From Bacillota bacterium (GTDB taxonomy: Bacteria; Bacillota; Limnochordia; Limnochordales; Limnochordaceae), in contig PIUA01000021.1 in the NCBI GenBank assembly GCA_017577405.1, forward strand, positions 124,001 through 188,000: a stretch of 64,000 nucleotides of DNA, given 5' to 3'. Of the stretch, positions 52,071 to 60,638 are shown in pieces; within the stretch, counting starts at the first letter, position 1, and each line of letters begins with the position of its first letter. The notes beneath the pieces are model-generated. The model saw only the letters and a program-made list of their open reading frames with translations. It did not search any database and had not been told where the DNA came from. The translations under genes were made by a program, and so were the position numbers.

Positions 52071-53213
52071 GTGCGTTTGGTTCCACTGGAGGCCGTGTCC
52101 CCAGGGACCATGCTGGGGCGCGACCTCATGTTGGATGAACGGACTCTCTTGCGGGCGGGCGTCCGGCTCAGCCCCCACATGCTCCGTCGTTTGGCCCAAC
52201 TGGGCTTTGAGGCGGTCTGGATCTGCGAGCCGGGGGAGATCCCCGCCGGCTCCACCGGCGAGTTGCTGACCGAAGAGACCCGGCAAGCCTCCATGCGAGC
52301 TTTGAAGCGGTACGTGCATCGCCTGCGCAAGGGGTATGCGGGCGATCTCCGGCCCATCGCCGCGGTCGTCTCCCAGATCCTCGATGAGATCCTGGCCAAC
52401 TCGTCGGTCTTGGTGGAGCTCACCGCCATCCGGGGCCTGTTGGACGAGCAGGAGTATCTCTTCGCCCACTCGGTCCGGGTGGCCGCCTTGACCCTCCTCC
52501 TCGGCCTCCACAGCGGGCTTGATCCCAGAGAGCTGACCGTTCTGGGCATGGGCGCCCTCCTCCACGATGTGGGGAAGGTCCGGGTGCCCCTCTCCATCTT
52601 GACCAAGGAGGGGCCCCTGACCCAGGAGGAACGGGCTCAGATCCAGCTCCACCCCGTCCACGGCTTCGAGATCCTCCGGCGCCACCGGGAGCTGGACCGG
52701 CGGGCGGTCCACGTGGCCTACCAGCACCACGAGCGCTGGGACGGCTCGGGGTATCCCCGGGGCCTCCAGGGGACGGAGATCCACCGGTTCGCCCGCCTAA
52801 CGGCCGTGGCCGATGTCTTCGACGCCCTCACCAGCCCCCGCCCCTACCGGCCCGCCTGGCCCGTCCACCAGGCCTTGACCTTCATCGCCGATGAGGGGGG
52901 GCGCAGCCTGGACCCAGCGGTCGTCCGCACGTTCCTCGCCCGGGTCGCCCCTTACCCCGTGGGCACCCTGGTCCGCCTCAACACCGGCGAGGAAGCCCTG
53001 GTGGTCCGCCTCAACCCCATCGCCCCGGCCCGGCCTGTGGTCCGGGTCTGGAACGGGGAGGCCCGGGGGACGGAGGTGGACCTGCTCACCCGTCTGGAGT
53101 GGCGGATCGTCGGCCCCGTGACCGACCCTCTCCCCGACGGGGAGGCCCCAGGGGGCGGGGCCCTTAGGGGAGCTGGACCCGGTAGCGCCGGAGCCAGTGA
53201 TCCAGCTGGATGA
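52071..53213 (+). CDS. HD-GYP domain protein, putative c-di-GMP phosphodiesterase
   Basis: 380 residues. An N-terminal region of about 120 residues without a receiver domain precedes an HD-GYP domain: HSVRVAALTL, GALLHDVGKVRVP (HD pair), HPVHGFEIL, QHHERWDGSGYPRGL (GYP) and AVADVFDALTSPRPYRP. The set of metal ligands looks complete. A C-terminal beta-rich segment and a Gly/Pro tail follow. It probably hydrolyses cyclic di-GMP. The GTG lies 8 bases after GGGGAGG, which is sequestered in a hairpin. The 3' end overlaps the opposite-strand gene by 50 bases. Confidence 0.9.
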   Translation: MRLVPLEAVSPGTMLGRDLMLDERTLLRAGVRLSPHMLRRLAQLGFEAVWICEPGEIPAGSTGELLTEETRQASMRALKRYVHRLRKGYAGDLRPIAAVVSQILDEILANSSVLVELTAIRGLLDEQEYLFAHSVRVAALTLLLGLHSGLDPRELTVLGMGALLHDVGKVRVPLSILTKEGPLTQEERAQIQLHPVHGFEILRRHRELDRRAVHVAYQHHERWDGSGYPRGLQGTEIHRFARLTAVADVFDALTSPRPYRPAWPVHQALTFIADEGGRSLDPAVVRTFLARVAPYPVGTLVRLNTGEEALVVRLNPIAPARPVVRVWNGEARGTEVDLLTRLEWRIVGPVTDPLPDGEAPGGGALRGAGPGSAGASDPAG

Positions 53214-55002
53214 GGTACGCCAGGAGCTGGGGCAGGCGCATGAGCTGGCCGAAGAAGGGCACGTCCAGATCGGGGGCCTCCTTCTGGAGCAGCCGGACCA
53301 GGTGCCTCCGGTCCACCAGGCCCAAAAGGGGTGAGGACCGGTCGGCCAGGATCTCCAAGAGCCACCCGCGGACCGCCGCCAGGTAGGCGGGGTGATGGGT
53401 CTTGGGGAAGGGGCTCTTCCGCCGCTCGAGGACTTCCGGCGGGAGAAGCCCGGCCAGCGCCCGGCGGAGGAGCCCCTTCGGCACGCCGTCCAGCGCCTTG
53501 AGGGCCCAGGGAACGTTCCAGACGTACCCGACCAGGCGGGGGTCCAGGAAGGGAAGGCGGAGCTCCAGCCCCGCCGCGGCGCTCATTCGATCGGCCCGGT
53601 CCAGGAGGACGGGGAGCCACCGGGTCAGGGTGAGGTAGAGCCGCTCCCGGGCCCGGGCCTCGTCGGGCGTCTCGCCGGCCAGGCGAGGCACCTCCTCCAG
53701 GGCTTCCCGGTACCGCCGCTCCAGGTAGGCGTGGGGCTGGAGCTCCGCCACCACCTCGGGGGCCAGGAGGGCAAGGCGGGCAGGAAGCCGCCGCACCCAG
53801 GGAAAGGTGGAGGCTTCCAGGTCCTGGGGCCGCCAGAACCACGGGTAGCCCCCGAAGACCTCATCGGCCCCCTCCCCCGAGAGGGCGACGGGCGCCGCGG
53901 TCCGGATCCGCTGGGCGAAGAGGTAGAGGGACGCGTCCACGTCGGCCATGCCCGGCAGATCCCGGGCCTCCGCCGCGGCAGGCAAGGCGGCCACCAGGTC
54001 CGCTGGCTCCAGGTGCACCTCCCGGTGCTCGCCCCCCAGGAAGGCGGCCACCCGCCGGGCCCAGGGCCCGTCGGCCGCCGGTTGGAACTCGTCGGGCTGG
54101 AAGTGGGTCTCGTTCCCCGCGTGCTCCAGGGAGAAGGTGAGGAGCGGACCGCCCCGCCGCTGGCGGTGCCGGGCCGCCAGGGCGGAGACCGCGCTCGAGT
54201 CCAGCCCTCCCGACAGTAGGGAAGCGATGGGGGCCTCCCGGGGGACATGGCGCGCGACGGCGTCCTCCAGAAGGGCCCGGACGTGGTCCAGGGTGGTGGC
54301 CAGGTCGTGGGGGTGGGGGCGGCTCTCCAGCCGCCAGTAGGTTCCGCTCTTGAGCCCGTCGCGACCGGCCTCCAGCCAAGCTCCGGGCCGCAGCTCGGCC
54401 ACGCCGCGGAAGATGCCGTGTCCAGGGGTCCGGGCCGGCCCCAGCACCAGCACCTCCGCCAGCCCCTCCCGGTCCAGCGCCGGCTCCACGGCCGGGTGGG
54501 CCAGCAGGGCCTTCAGCTCCGAGGCGAAGAGGAACGCCCCCGGGCGGGCGGCGTAGAAGAGGGGCTTCACCCCCAGCGGGTCCCGGGCGAGGAAGAGGCG
54601 CTCCCGGCGCGTGCTCCAGATGGCGCAGGCGAAGACCCCGTTGAGGCGGCTGAGGCCCTGGGCACCCCACTGGGCGTAGGCGGCCAGAATCAGCTCCCCG
54701 TCCGAAGGATCCGGGAGGGGATGACCCCGGGCCGCCAGCTCGGACCGGAGCTCGGCCCCATTGTACAGCTGGCCGTCCCACACCAGGGCCAACGTCTCCC
54801 CGCTCCAGTGGCGGACCAGAGGCTGGGTGGGACCGGTCCCGTCGCCGCCCAGCCGACGGTGGCCCAGGGCCGCGTGGGGCGAGAGCCAAATCCCCTGGCC
54901 GTCCGGGCCCCGGTTCTTGAGCGTGGCGCCCATGGCCTCCAACCGGGCTCCCTCCCGGGTTAGGTCCGCCTCCCAGCTGATCCATCCCACGATGCCGCTC
55001 AC
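53164..55002 (-). CDS. asparagine synthase-like protein with Ser2 in place of the glutaminase Cys
   Basis: 612 residues, the length of glutamine-hydrolysing asparagine synthetases (AsnB/AsnO). The N-terminal class II amidotransferase fold is present (GIVGW, KNRGPDGQGIW, LGHRRL, LVWDGQLYNGAEL). The C-terminal synthetase domain has the PP-loop LLSGGLDSSAV, ALSGEGADEVFGGYPWF and LELRLPFLDPRLV. The GTG at 55002 follows GAGAGGGG by 8 bases and makes the protein begin Met-Ser-Gly-Ile, where the family has Met-Cys-Gly-Ile; the Cys2 nucleophile is replaced by Ser. It probably uses free ammonia, or makes a product other than asparagine. Confidence 0.88.
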   Translation of the reverse strand: MSGIVGWISWEADLTREGARLEAMGATLKNRGPDGQGIWLSPHAALGHRRLGGDGTGPTQPLVRHWSGETLALVWDGQLYNGAELRSELAARGHPLPDPSDGELILAAYAQWGAQGLSRLNGVFACAIWSTRRERLFLARDPLGVKPLFYAARPGAFLFASELKALLAHPAVEPALDREGLAEVLVLGPARTPGHGIFRGVAELRPGAWLEAGRDGLKSGTYWRLESRPHPHDLATTLDHVRALLEDAVARHVPREAPIASLLSGGLDSSAVSALAARHRQRRGGPLLTFSLEHAGNETHFQPDEFQPAADGPWARRVAAFLGGEHREVHLEPADLVAALPAAAEARDLPGMADVDASLYLFAQRIRTAAPVALSGEGADEVFGGYPWFWRPQDLEASTFPWVRRLPARLALLAPEVVAELQPHAYLERRYREALEEVPRLAGETPDEARARERLYLTLTRWLPVLLDRADRMSAAAGLELRLPFLDPRLVGYVWNVPWALKALDGVPKGLLRRALAGLLPPEVLERRKSPFPKTHHPAYLAAVRGWLLEILADRSSPLLGLVDRRHLVRLLQKEAPDLDVPFFGQLMRLPQLLAYLIQLDHWLRRYRVQLP

Positions 55003-55097
55003 CGGTGTCACCCCTCTCCCGTGGGCTGCGGTCACCCCGTCCGGTGCAGGCTACGCTCCCCCGCGCCGGCCTGTGCCCCGGGGCCGACCCCCGCCGA

Positions 55098-55127
55098 TTG
55101 ACAGTCTCTGGGACCTTTTGTTACGCT
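55098..55127 (+). promoter_or_regulatory. sigma-A promoter of proS
   Basis: Perfect TTGACA (55098-55103), an 18-base spacer and the extended -10 TGTTACGCT (hexamer 55122-55127). The leader of about 50 bases is too short for a T-box. Confidence 0.85.
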
Positions 55128-55185
55128 GGGAGCACGTGCCACGGTCTTTGGCGCCGTTGGGCGACATCGGAGGAGGGGCTGAGGG

Positions 55186-56634
55186 GTGGCGAAGGAAGAG
55201 CCGCTGGTCAAGGAGATCGTACCCCAGTCGGAGGATTTCTCGGCCTGGTACATCAGTGTCATCCGCAAGGCCGACCTGATGGACTACGCGCCGGTGCGGG
55301 GCTGCATCGTCTTCAAGCCCGACGGGTACGAGCTGTGGGAGGCCTGCCAGGAGGGCCTCAACCGCCGGTTCAAGGCGACGGGGCACCGGAATGCCTACTT
55401 CCCCACCTTGGTCCCCGAGAGCTTCTTCGAGAAAGAGAAGGAGCACGTGGAGGGCTTTGCGCCTGAGCTGCCCTGGGTGACCGAGGTGGGCGACGAGGAG
55501 CTGGAGGAGCGGCTCGCCCTCCGCCCAACCTCGGAGACCATCATCGGCCACATGTACGCCCGCTGGATCAAGTCCTACCGGGACCTGCCCGTCCTTATCA
55601 ACCAGTGGGCCAACGTCTTTCGCTGGGAGAAGCGGACCCTGCCCTTCTTGCGGACCACCGAGTTCCTCTGGCAGGAGGGCCACACGGCCCACGCCACCGA
55701 GGAGGAGGCCCGGGAGGAGACCTTGCGGATGCTCGAGGTCTACCGGGACTTTGTGGAGACGGACCTGGCCATCCCCGTGATCAAGGGGCAGAAGACCCCC
55801 CGGGAGCGGTTCGCCGGGGCGGTGGAGACCTACTCCATCGAGGCCATGATGAAGGACGGCAAGGCGGTCCAGGCGGGCACCTCCCACTACCTGGGGACCA
55901 ACTTCGCCCAGGGCTTCGGCATCCAGTTCCTGGACCGGGACAACCAGCTCAAGTACGTCCACACCACCTCGTGGGGGGTGTCCACCCGCCTGATCGGCTG
56001 CCTGATCATGGTCCACGGCGACGACCGGGGCCTGGCCCTGCCACCCAAGGTGGCCCCCACCCAGGTGATCCTCATCCCCATCGGCCCGGCCAAAGTGCGG
56101 GACCAGGTGGTGGCCCGGGCGAAAGAGCTGCTCCAAGCCCTGCAGGCCGCGGGCGTGCGCGCCCGGCTGGACGACCGGGACGAGTACTCGCCGGGGTGGA
56201 AGTTCGCCGAGTACGAGATGCGGGGGATCCCCCTCCGCCTGGAGCTGGGTCCCCGGGATCTGGAGCAGAACCAGGTGCTCGCGGTCCGGCGGGATACGGG
56301 CGAGAAGCTGCCCATCAGCCAGGATGGGCTGGTCGAGCGGGTGCAGGCCCTGCTGGAGGAGATTCAGGCCACCATGTTCCAGAAGGCCCTGGCCTTCCGG
56401 GAGGCCCACAGCTACCAGGCCGAAACCCTGGCGGAGCTGGCGGGCATCCTCCAGGAGAAGACGGGCTTTGTGCTGGCGGGGTGGTGCGGCGACGACGCCT
56501 GCGAGGTCAAGGTGAAGGAGGAGACCAAGGCGACGGCCCGCAACATCCCCTTCGACCCGCCGGCCCGGATGAAGCGGTGCCTGGTCTGCGGGCGGGAAGC
56601 CCAGCACACCGTCTGGTATGCGAGGGCGTACTGA
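55186..56634 (+). CDS. proS: prolyl-tRNA synthetase (short, archaeal/eukaryal-like type)
   Basis: 482 residues. A class II synthetase without the editing insertion of the long bacterial type. Motif 2 region NVFRWEKRTLPFLRTTEFLWQEGHTAH, then SHYLGTNFAQ and the motif 3 stretch, an anticodon-binding domain, and a C-terminal zinc-like domain with four cysteines (GWCGDDACE and RCLVCGRE). It charges tRNA-Pro. GTG start with GGAGGAGG upstream. Confidence 0.96.
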   Translation: MAKEEPLVKEIVPQSEDFSAWYISVIRKADLMDYAPVRGCIVFKPDGYELWEACQEGLNRRFKATGHRNAYFPTLVPESFFEKEKEHVEGFAPELPWVTEVGDEELEERLALRPTSETIIGHMYARWIKSYRDLPVLINQWANVFRWEKRTLPFLRTTEFLWQEGHTAHATEEEAREETLRMLEVYRDFVETDLAIPVIKGQKTPRERFAGAVETYSIEAMMKDGKAVQAGTSHYLGTNFAQGFGIQFLDRDNQLKYVHTTSWGVSTRLIGCLIMVHGDDRGLALPPKVAPTQVILIPIGPAKVRDQVVARAKELLQALQAAGVRARLDDRDEYSPGWKFAEYEMRGIPLRLELGPRDLEQNQVLAVRRDTGEKLPISQDGLVERVQALLEEIQATMFQKALAFREAHSYQAETLAELAGILQEKTGFVLAGWCGDDACEVKVKEETKATARNIPFDPPARMKRCLVCGREAQHTVWYARAY

Positions 56635-56659
56635 ACCAGGTTCGGCGTCTGTGGATTGA

Positions 56660-56697
56660 GAGGCCCCGGCGGCCAGGCCGGGGCCTCGCCCTTCATT
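56660..56697 (+). terminator. terminator after proS
   Basis: GAGGCCCCGGC (56660-56670) and GCCGGGGCCTC (56677-56687), an 11-bp stem followed by GCCCTTCATT. The T-tract is weak. Confidence 0.65.
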
Positions 56698-57482
56698 CAG
56701 TCGTCATGGGCCGCTGGCCGGCGTCCCATCAGGAGCCCTTCGGTCAGGGTGAACCGGATATGTCCCGCCTCCGCCCGGGGCTTGAGCCAGGCCTGAACGG
56801 CAGGCGGGGCTTCCAGGACGAGCTGCCGGAGGGTGGCCAGAGTCAGGTTGCTCGCGCCCGAGCGGCGGGCCCAGGTCTCCAGGTCCCGCTCCTTCTGGAA
56901 AGTCTCCACCCATTCGACGGTCAGGCCCGCGTCTTGGAAGAAGCGGGTCCAATCATCCAGGCTGTAGGCCCAGTGGTGCGAGGGATCGTGCACTTTCTCA
57001 AAGGCGTTGACGTATTCGGCTACCGCGCGATCTTCAGGCACCACGTTGTCGATGACGGCGACGAGACCCCCGGGGCGGACCACCCGGACCGCCTCCCGGA
57101 CGAAGCGGGCCACGTCTGGGAAGTGGTGGGGCGCCACCCGGCAGGTCACGAGATCGAAGGAGGCGTCGGGGAAGGGAAGCGCCTCAGCGTCGGCCACGGC
57201 GAAGGTCACGTTGGTGACGCCTCGCTCGGTTGCATGGCGCGCCGCCGCCTGGACCATGGCTGGGGCCAAGTCGGTGGCGATGACCCGGCGTACCCGCGGC
57301 GCGAGGGCCAGGGCCGTGTGGCCCCCGCCCGTGGCCACATCGAGCACCTCCCAGTGGGGCTGGGGGTCCGCCAGTTCCACCAGCCGGTCCAGGCTCTCAC
57401 TCCAGGCATGGTCCGGGCTTTGGACATAGGCTTCGGCATAGGTTCCAAACTGCTGACGATTCAGAGCTTTGAGACCATCCAT
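56697..57482 (-). CDS. class I SAM-dependent methyltransferase (UbiE/MenG-like), probably leaderless mRNA
   Basis: 261 residues. SAM-binding motif I VLDVATGGGHTALALA, an acidic end of strand 2 (ATDLAPAM), motif II ADAEALPFPDASFDLVTCRVAPHHF and motif III VVRPGGLVAVID. Small-molecule methylation, substrate unknown. There is no Shine-Dalgarno sequence before the ATG, but a good promoter ends only nine bases upstream, so the transcript should begin at or almost at the start codon. Confidence 0.88.
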   Translation of the reverse strand: MDGLKALNRQQFGTYAEAYVQSPDHAWSESLDRLVELADPQPHWEVLDVATGGGHTALALAPRVRRVIATDLAPAMVQAAARHATERGVTNVTFAVADAEALPFPDASFDLVTCRVAPHHFPDVARFVREAVRVVRPGGLVAVIDNVVPEDRAVAEYVNAFEKVHDPSHHWAYSLDDWTRFFQDAGLTVEWVETFQKERDLETWARRSGASNLTLATLRQLVLEAPPAVQAWLKPRAEAGHIRFTLTEGLLMGRRPAAHDD

Positions 57483-57491
57483 GGCAAGAAC

Positions 57492-57520
57492 ATTTTAGCG
57501 GCCAAGGGCGCGACGGGCAA
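57492..57520 (-). promoter_or_regulatory. promoter giving a leaderless transcript
   Basis: Minus-strand TTGCCC (57515-57520), a 17-base spacer and TAAAAT (57492-57497). The methyltransferase ATG (57482) is nine bases past the -10 hexamer. Confidence 0.65.
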
Positions 57521-57528
57521 GGTTGGGG

Positions 57529-58851
57529 TCAGGCCGGGCCGAGCCCGTCCCGGAGGAGCTCCAGGTACTGGCCCACCTCCTGGAGGAGGTGGGCCAGCCG
57601 CTCCAGCGACTGGTCCGGTTCGCTGGTGAGCTGGACCATCTCCCGGTTGGTGAAGGTGTCCACCACCAGCATCACCAGCTCCAAGGCCCGGGCCGGGGGC
57701 ACGTCGGGCCGGAAGGGGGAGGTGTCGATCCCCTTCAGGAGCAGGGTCCAGCCCTCGGCCAAGCCCTCCACGGCGTACGCCTCCAGGGCCGGCCGGACGG
57801 CCTCTGGTGGGTTGGCGAAGGCGGCCAGAGAAAGCTGGTAGAGGGTTGGGAACGCCCGGAAGACCTGGACCTTCCGCTGGGACCAGGCGCAGATCCGCTG
57901 GAAGAGGTCGGCGGGGGGTGGGGGGAGATCCTGGAGGAAGGCGGTGGACATCTGCGTGGCGGCGTCGCCCACCGCCGCCAGGTAAAGGCCCGCCTTGGAC
58001 CCGAAGTGGTGGAAGATGAGCCCCTTGGCCACCCCCGCCTCCTCGGCGATGGCCTCCGCGGAGGTCCCGTCGTACCCCCGGGCCGCGAAGAGCCTTTGAG
58101 CGGCCCGGAGGATGCGGTCCCGCCGCTGGTCGGGCTCCTTGGGGGAGGGGGCCAGTCGGGCGGTCAGGTTGAGGAACGCGGTGGGATCCCACTCACCCAG
58201 GGGCTGGGCGACGGCCGAACGTCCCGGCTGGTAGATGCCCTTCCGGAGCAGCTCCATCAGCGAGCGGACCTGCTCCCGGGCCGCCGCAGGCGTCACCGCT
58301 TCCAAGCCGCCCGCATTCAGCCTCTGGAGCCAGGTCGTCACCAGCCCTTCGGCCACCAAGCCGAGCAGGTCAATGGCCCGTTGGGGCGCGATCCCAGGCC
58401 GGAAGCTTTGAGGGGCGATCCCGGTGCAGAAGGCCACCCGCTGGTGATGGAGCCGCTCCTCCAGGCGGGCCCGGAAGGGCCCGCCCAGAATCCGGGCGCT
58501 CTGGCCCAGGAGGCGGCCCACGAGGCGGGCGTGCTCGGGGTAGGCGTGGAGGCGGCGGAGCTGCTCCATCAGGGCCGCCTCCAGCCGCTGGTACGGATCG
58601 GCCGGGAGGGGCTCCTCGATGGGGGCCAGGATGAGCGCCCACGCCTCCTCCAAGGCGGCCTCGTAGAGTGCCTGCTTGGAGCCGAAGTGGTGGAAGATGA
58701 GCCCCTTGGCCACCCGAGCCCGCTGGGCGATCCGGTTGGTGGACGCGCCCGCGTAGCTGGACCGGGCAAACTCCTCCACCGCCGCGGCCAAGACCCGGCG
58801 CCGGCGCTCCTCAGGGTCCCGGCGGGGCGCAGGCTGGCTCACAGGCGCCAC
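57529..58851 (-). CDS. double TetR-family regulator (two complete TetR units in one chain)
   Basis: 440 residues, twice the normal size. The first TetR HTH spans about 17-63 and the second about 243-290; both contain the identical VAKGLIFHHFGSK (47-59 and 274-286), and each is followed by its own helical ligand domain. This looks like an internal duplication or gene fusion, so one chain could act as a built-in dimer. It is the last gene of the Lol-like operon and presumably represses it. No stop or frameshift separates the halves. Confidence 0.92.
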   Translation of the reverse strand: MAPVSQPAPRRDPEERRRRVLAAAVEEFARSSYAGASTNRIAQRARVAKGLIFHHFGSKQALYEAALEEAWALILAPIEEPLPADPYQRLEAALMEQLRRLHAYPEHARLVGRLLGQSARILGGPFRARLEERLHHQRVAFCTGIAPQSFRPGIAPQRAIDLLGLVAEGLVTTWLQRLNAGGLEAVTPAAAREQVRSLMELLRKGIYQPGRSAVAQPLGEWDPTAFLNLTARLAPSPKEPDQRRDRILRAAQRLFAARGYDGTSAEAIAEEAGVAKGLIFHHFGSKAGLYLAAVGDAATQMSTAFLQDLPPPPADLFQRICAWSQRKVQVFRAFPTLYQLSLAAFANPPEAVRPALEAYAVEGLAEGWTLLLKGIDTSPFRPDVPPARALELVMLVVDTFTNREMVQLTSEPDQSLERLAHLLQEVGQYLELLRDGLGPA

Positions 58852-58865
58852 CTCCCTCCTTCAGC

Positions 58866-59885
58866 CTAAAGATAATACCGCAGGGCCGTTCGGACCAGCC
58901 AGGTGGCTCCGCGGGCGAGGGAGAGCCGACCCAGGCTCACCTCCACGTCGCTGGTGCCCGGCACCAGCTCGTAGGTGGCGGTCAGACCCCACTGGGTCTG
59001 GGGCGTCTCCTCCAGCGTGGCGGCCCCGTCCAGGCTGATGCTGAGGCCGAGGGTGGGGGCGTAGGCCAGCTGAAGGGCGGCCAGCGGCTCAGGGGGCTGG
59101 TCAGGCAGGAAGGGCGCCCGGGCCACCTCTCCCGTCCAGAGGAGGTCGCCCGCGTAGCCCGTGGCCCCCACCGCGGCCCGGGGCCGGGCCTCGCCGGGGA
59201 CCACCCACCCTTCCCCGTAGACCACCACCGAGCCGACCAAGCCGCTCCCGCCCAAGCCGGCGACCAGGCGGCCGGCCTCCAGCACCCCGTGGGCCGTCAG
59301 CTCCCAGCCCGAGAAGGCCCGCCGCCAGCCGGCGACCGGGGCCCAGCCGTCACCCCTCTGGACCAGGGCCAGCTGGAGGCGGTCGTCCGCCAGGTAGAGG
59401 TCGGCCCGGGCCCCGTCCACCCCGGGCCGGCGCCCGTGCTCGTCTCGGGGGGTGATGGTGTACGGTTGGGTGAGGCGGGCCGTCTCCAGGGGCAGGAGGA
59501 TGCGTCCCACCTGGAGGTCGCCCAGGGGTGCCCGGAAGGCCAGGTACCCCTCAATCAGCCCCAGGGAGAACGGTTCGACCGGGGTTCCGGCGCCCGCCAG
59601 GGGGAGCCTCGGCTCGGCGGTGAGGGCCACCTGCCAGGGCCCACGGGCCAGGTGCCCCTCCAGGTGGGCGGCCAGGGTCGCCGCCGTCTGGGAGGAGACG
59701 TCGTCGAGACGCCGGTGGTCGACCTCCAGACCGACGGACCCCCAGAGATCCACCGAGCCCCCGAGAGACCTCTGGGCTGCGACCCCTGCGGCGAGAAGCA
59801 GGAAGCCCACCGCCACCGCCAGGGCTTTCCCCAACGCCCGGCGCCAGTGGCCGGCGGGGCCGGTGGGCCGCCTCGTCGCCCTCAT
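58866..59885 (-). CDS. putative outer-membrane beta-barrel protein
   Basis: 339 residues. A signal peptide (to about residue 38, ending AAGVAAQ) precedes a chain of short alternating-hydrophobic strands (GSVDLWGSVGLEV, WQVALTAEPRL, LQLALVQRG, WELTAHGVLEAGRL, GSVVVYGEGW, TQWGLTATYEL) with no hydrophobic helix. The C-terminus VRTALRYYL has hydrophobic residues at positions -1, -3, -5 and -9, like the outer-membrane beta-signal but ending in Leu. No family is recognised. Its ATG overlaps the ATPase stop (ATGA), so it belongs to the ABC operon. If it is a barrel, the cell has an outer membrane. Confidence 0.7.
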   Translation of the reverse strand: MRATRRPTGPAGHWRRALGKALAVAVGFLLLAAGVAAQRSLGGSVDLWGSVGLEVDHRRLDDVSSQTAATLAAHLEGHLARGPWQVALTAEPRLPLAGAGTPVEPFSLGLIEGYLAFRAPLGDLQVGRILLPLETARLTQPYTITPRDEHGRRPGVDGARADLYLADDRLQLALVQRGDGWAPVAGWRRAFSGWELTAHGVLEAGRLVAGLGGSGLVGSVVVYGEGWVVPGEARPRAAVGATGYAGDLLWTGEVARAPFLPDQPPEPLAALQLAYAPTLGLSISLDGAATLEETPQTQWGLTATYELVPGTSDVEVSLGRLSLARGATWLVRTALRYYL

Positions 59886-60577
59886 GCCCCCGGCCCCCTC
59901 TCATCACGCACCACCCGCCCGTCCTCCAGCCGGACGATGCGGGTGACGTGCTCCAGCAGGCGGGGATCGTGGGTGGAGAAGACGAAGGTGACGCCTTGCT
60001 CCTGGTTGAGCCGCTTCATCAGCTCGATGAGGGCCCGGCCCGTCTGGGAGTCCAGGTTGGCCGTGGGCTCATCGGCCAAGATCACCTGGGGCTCCGCGGC
60101 CAGGGCCCGGGCGATGGCCACCCGCTGCTGCTGGCCGCCCGAAAGCTGGTTGGGGCGCCGGTGGGCATACGCCGCCATGTCCAGAGCCTCCAAGGCGGCC
60201 ATCGCCTTGGCCTCCCGCTCCCGCCGGGGCCGCCCCTGGAGCTCCAGGACGAAGGCGGCATTCTCCAGGGCGGTTAGGACGGGGATCAGGTTATACGCCT
60301 GGAAGACGAAGCCGATCTCCCAGAGGCGGACGTGGGCCAGCGCGACGGCGTCCAGCTGGTCGGTCCGCCGGTCCCCCAGCCAGGTCTCCCCGGCGGTGGG
60401 CCGGTCCAATCCCCCCAAGAGATGCAGGAGGGTGCTCTTGCCCGAACCGCTTGGGCCCGCGATGGCGGTGAACTCCCCCTTCTGGATGGTCAGGTCGACG
60501 CCCTGCAAGGCGGGCGTCTGGATCCCACCGGTGGTGTAGATCTTGGTGACTCCTTTGGCTTGCAGAATGGGTTCCAA
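59882..60577 (-). CDS. LolD/MacB-type ABC transporter ATP-binding protein
   Basis: 231 residues. Walker A GPSGSGKST, Q-loop FVFQAYNLIPVLTALENA, signature LSGGQQQRVAIARAL, Walker B VILADEPTANLD and H-loop STHDP. The sequence is typical of the LolD/FtsE/MacB group that energises FtsX-type permeases without transporting a substrate across the bilayer. TTG start with GGAGGAGG nine bases upstream. Confidence 0.93.
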   Translation of the reverse strand: MEPILQAKGVTKIYTTGGIQTPALQGVDLTIQKGEFTAIAGPSGSGKSTLLHLLGGLDRPTAGETWLGDRRTDQLDAVALAHVRLWEIGFVFQAYNLIPVLTALENAAFVLELQGRPRREREAKAMAALEALDMAAYAHRRPNQLSGGQQQRVAIARALAAEPQVILADEPTANLDSQTGRALIELMKRLNQEQGVTFVFSTHDPRLLEHVTRIVRLEDGRVVRDERGPGA

Positions 60578-60638
60578 CCTTGCCGACCTCCTCCCTCACC
60601 GTGCAGGCCTGCTCGCCCGGGGCGGTGCCCCCGGAACG

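Noticed and set aside
49429..52086. 885-codon open frame on the minus strand opposite the P-type ATPase gene
   Set aside because: It is a GC-driven shadow of the real gene: no motif, no ribosome site, His/Gly/Arg-rich translation. Similar shadows at 6877-8712, 10859-12649, 16360-18390 and 29985-31760 were left out for the same reason.
55128..55185. T-box riboswitch before proS
   Set aside because: The leader is only about 50 bases and lacks the T-box sequence and terminator.
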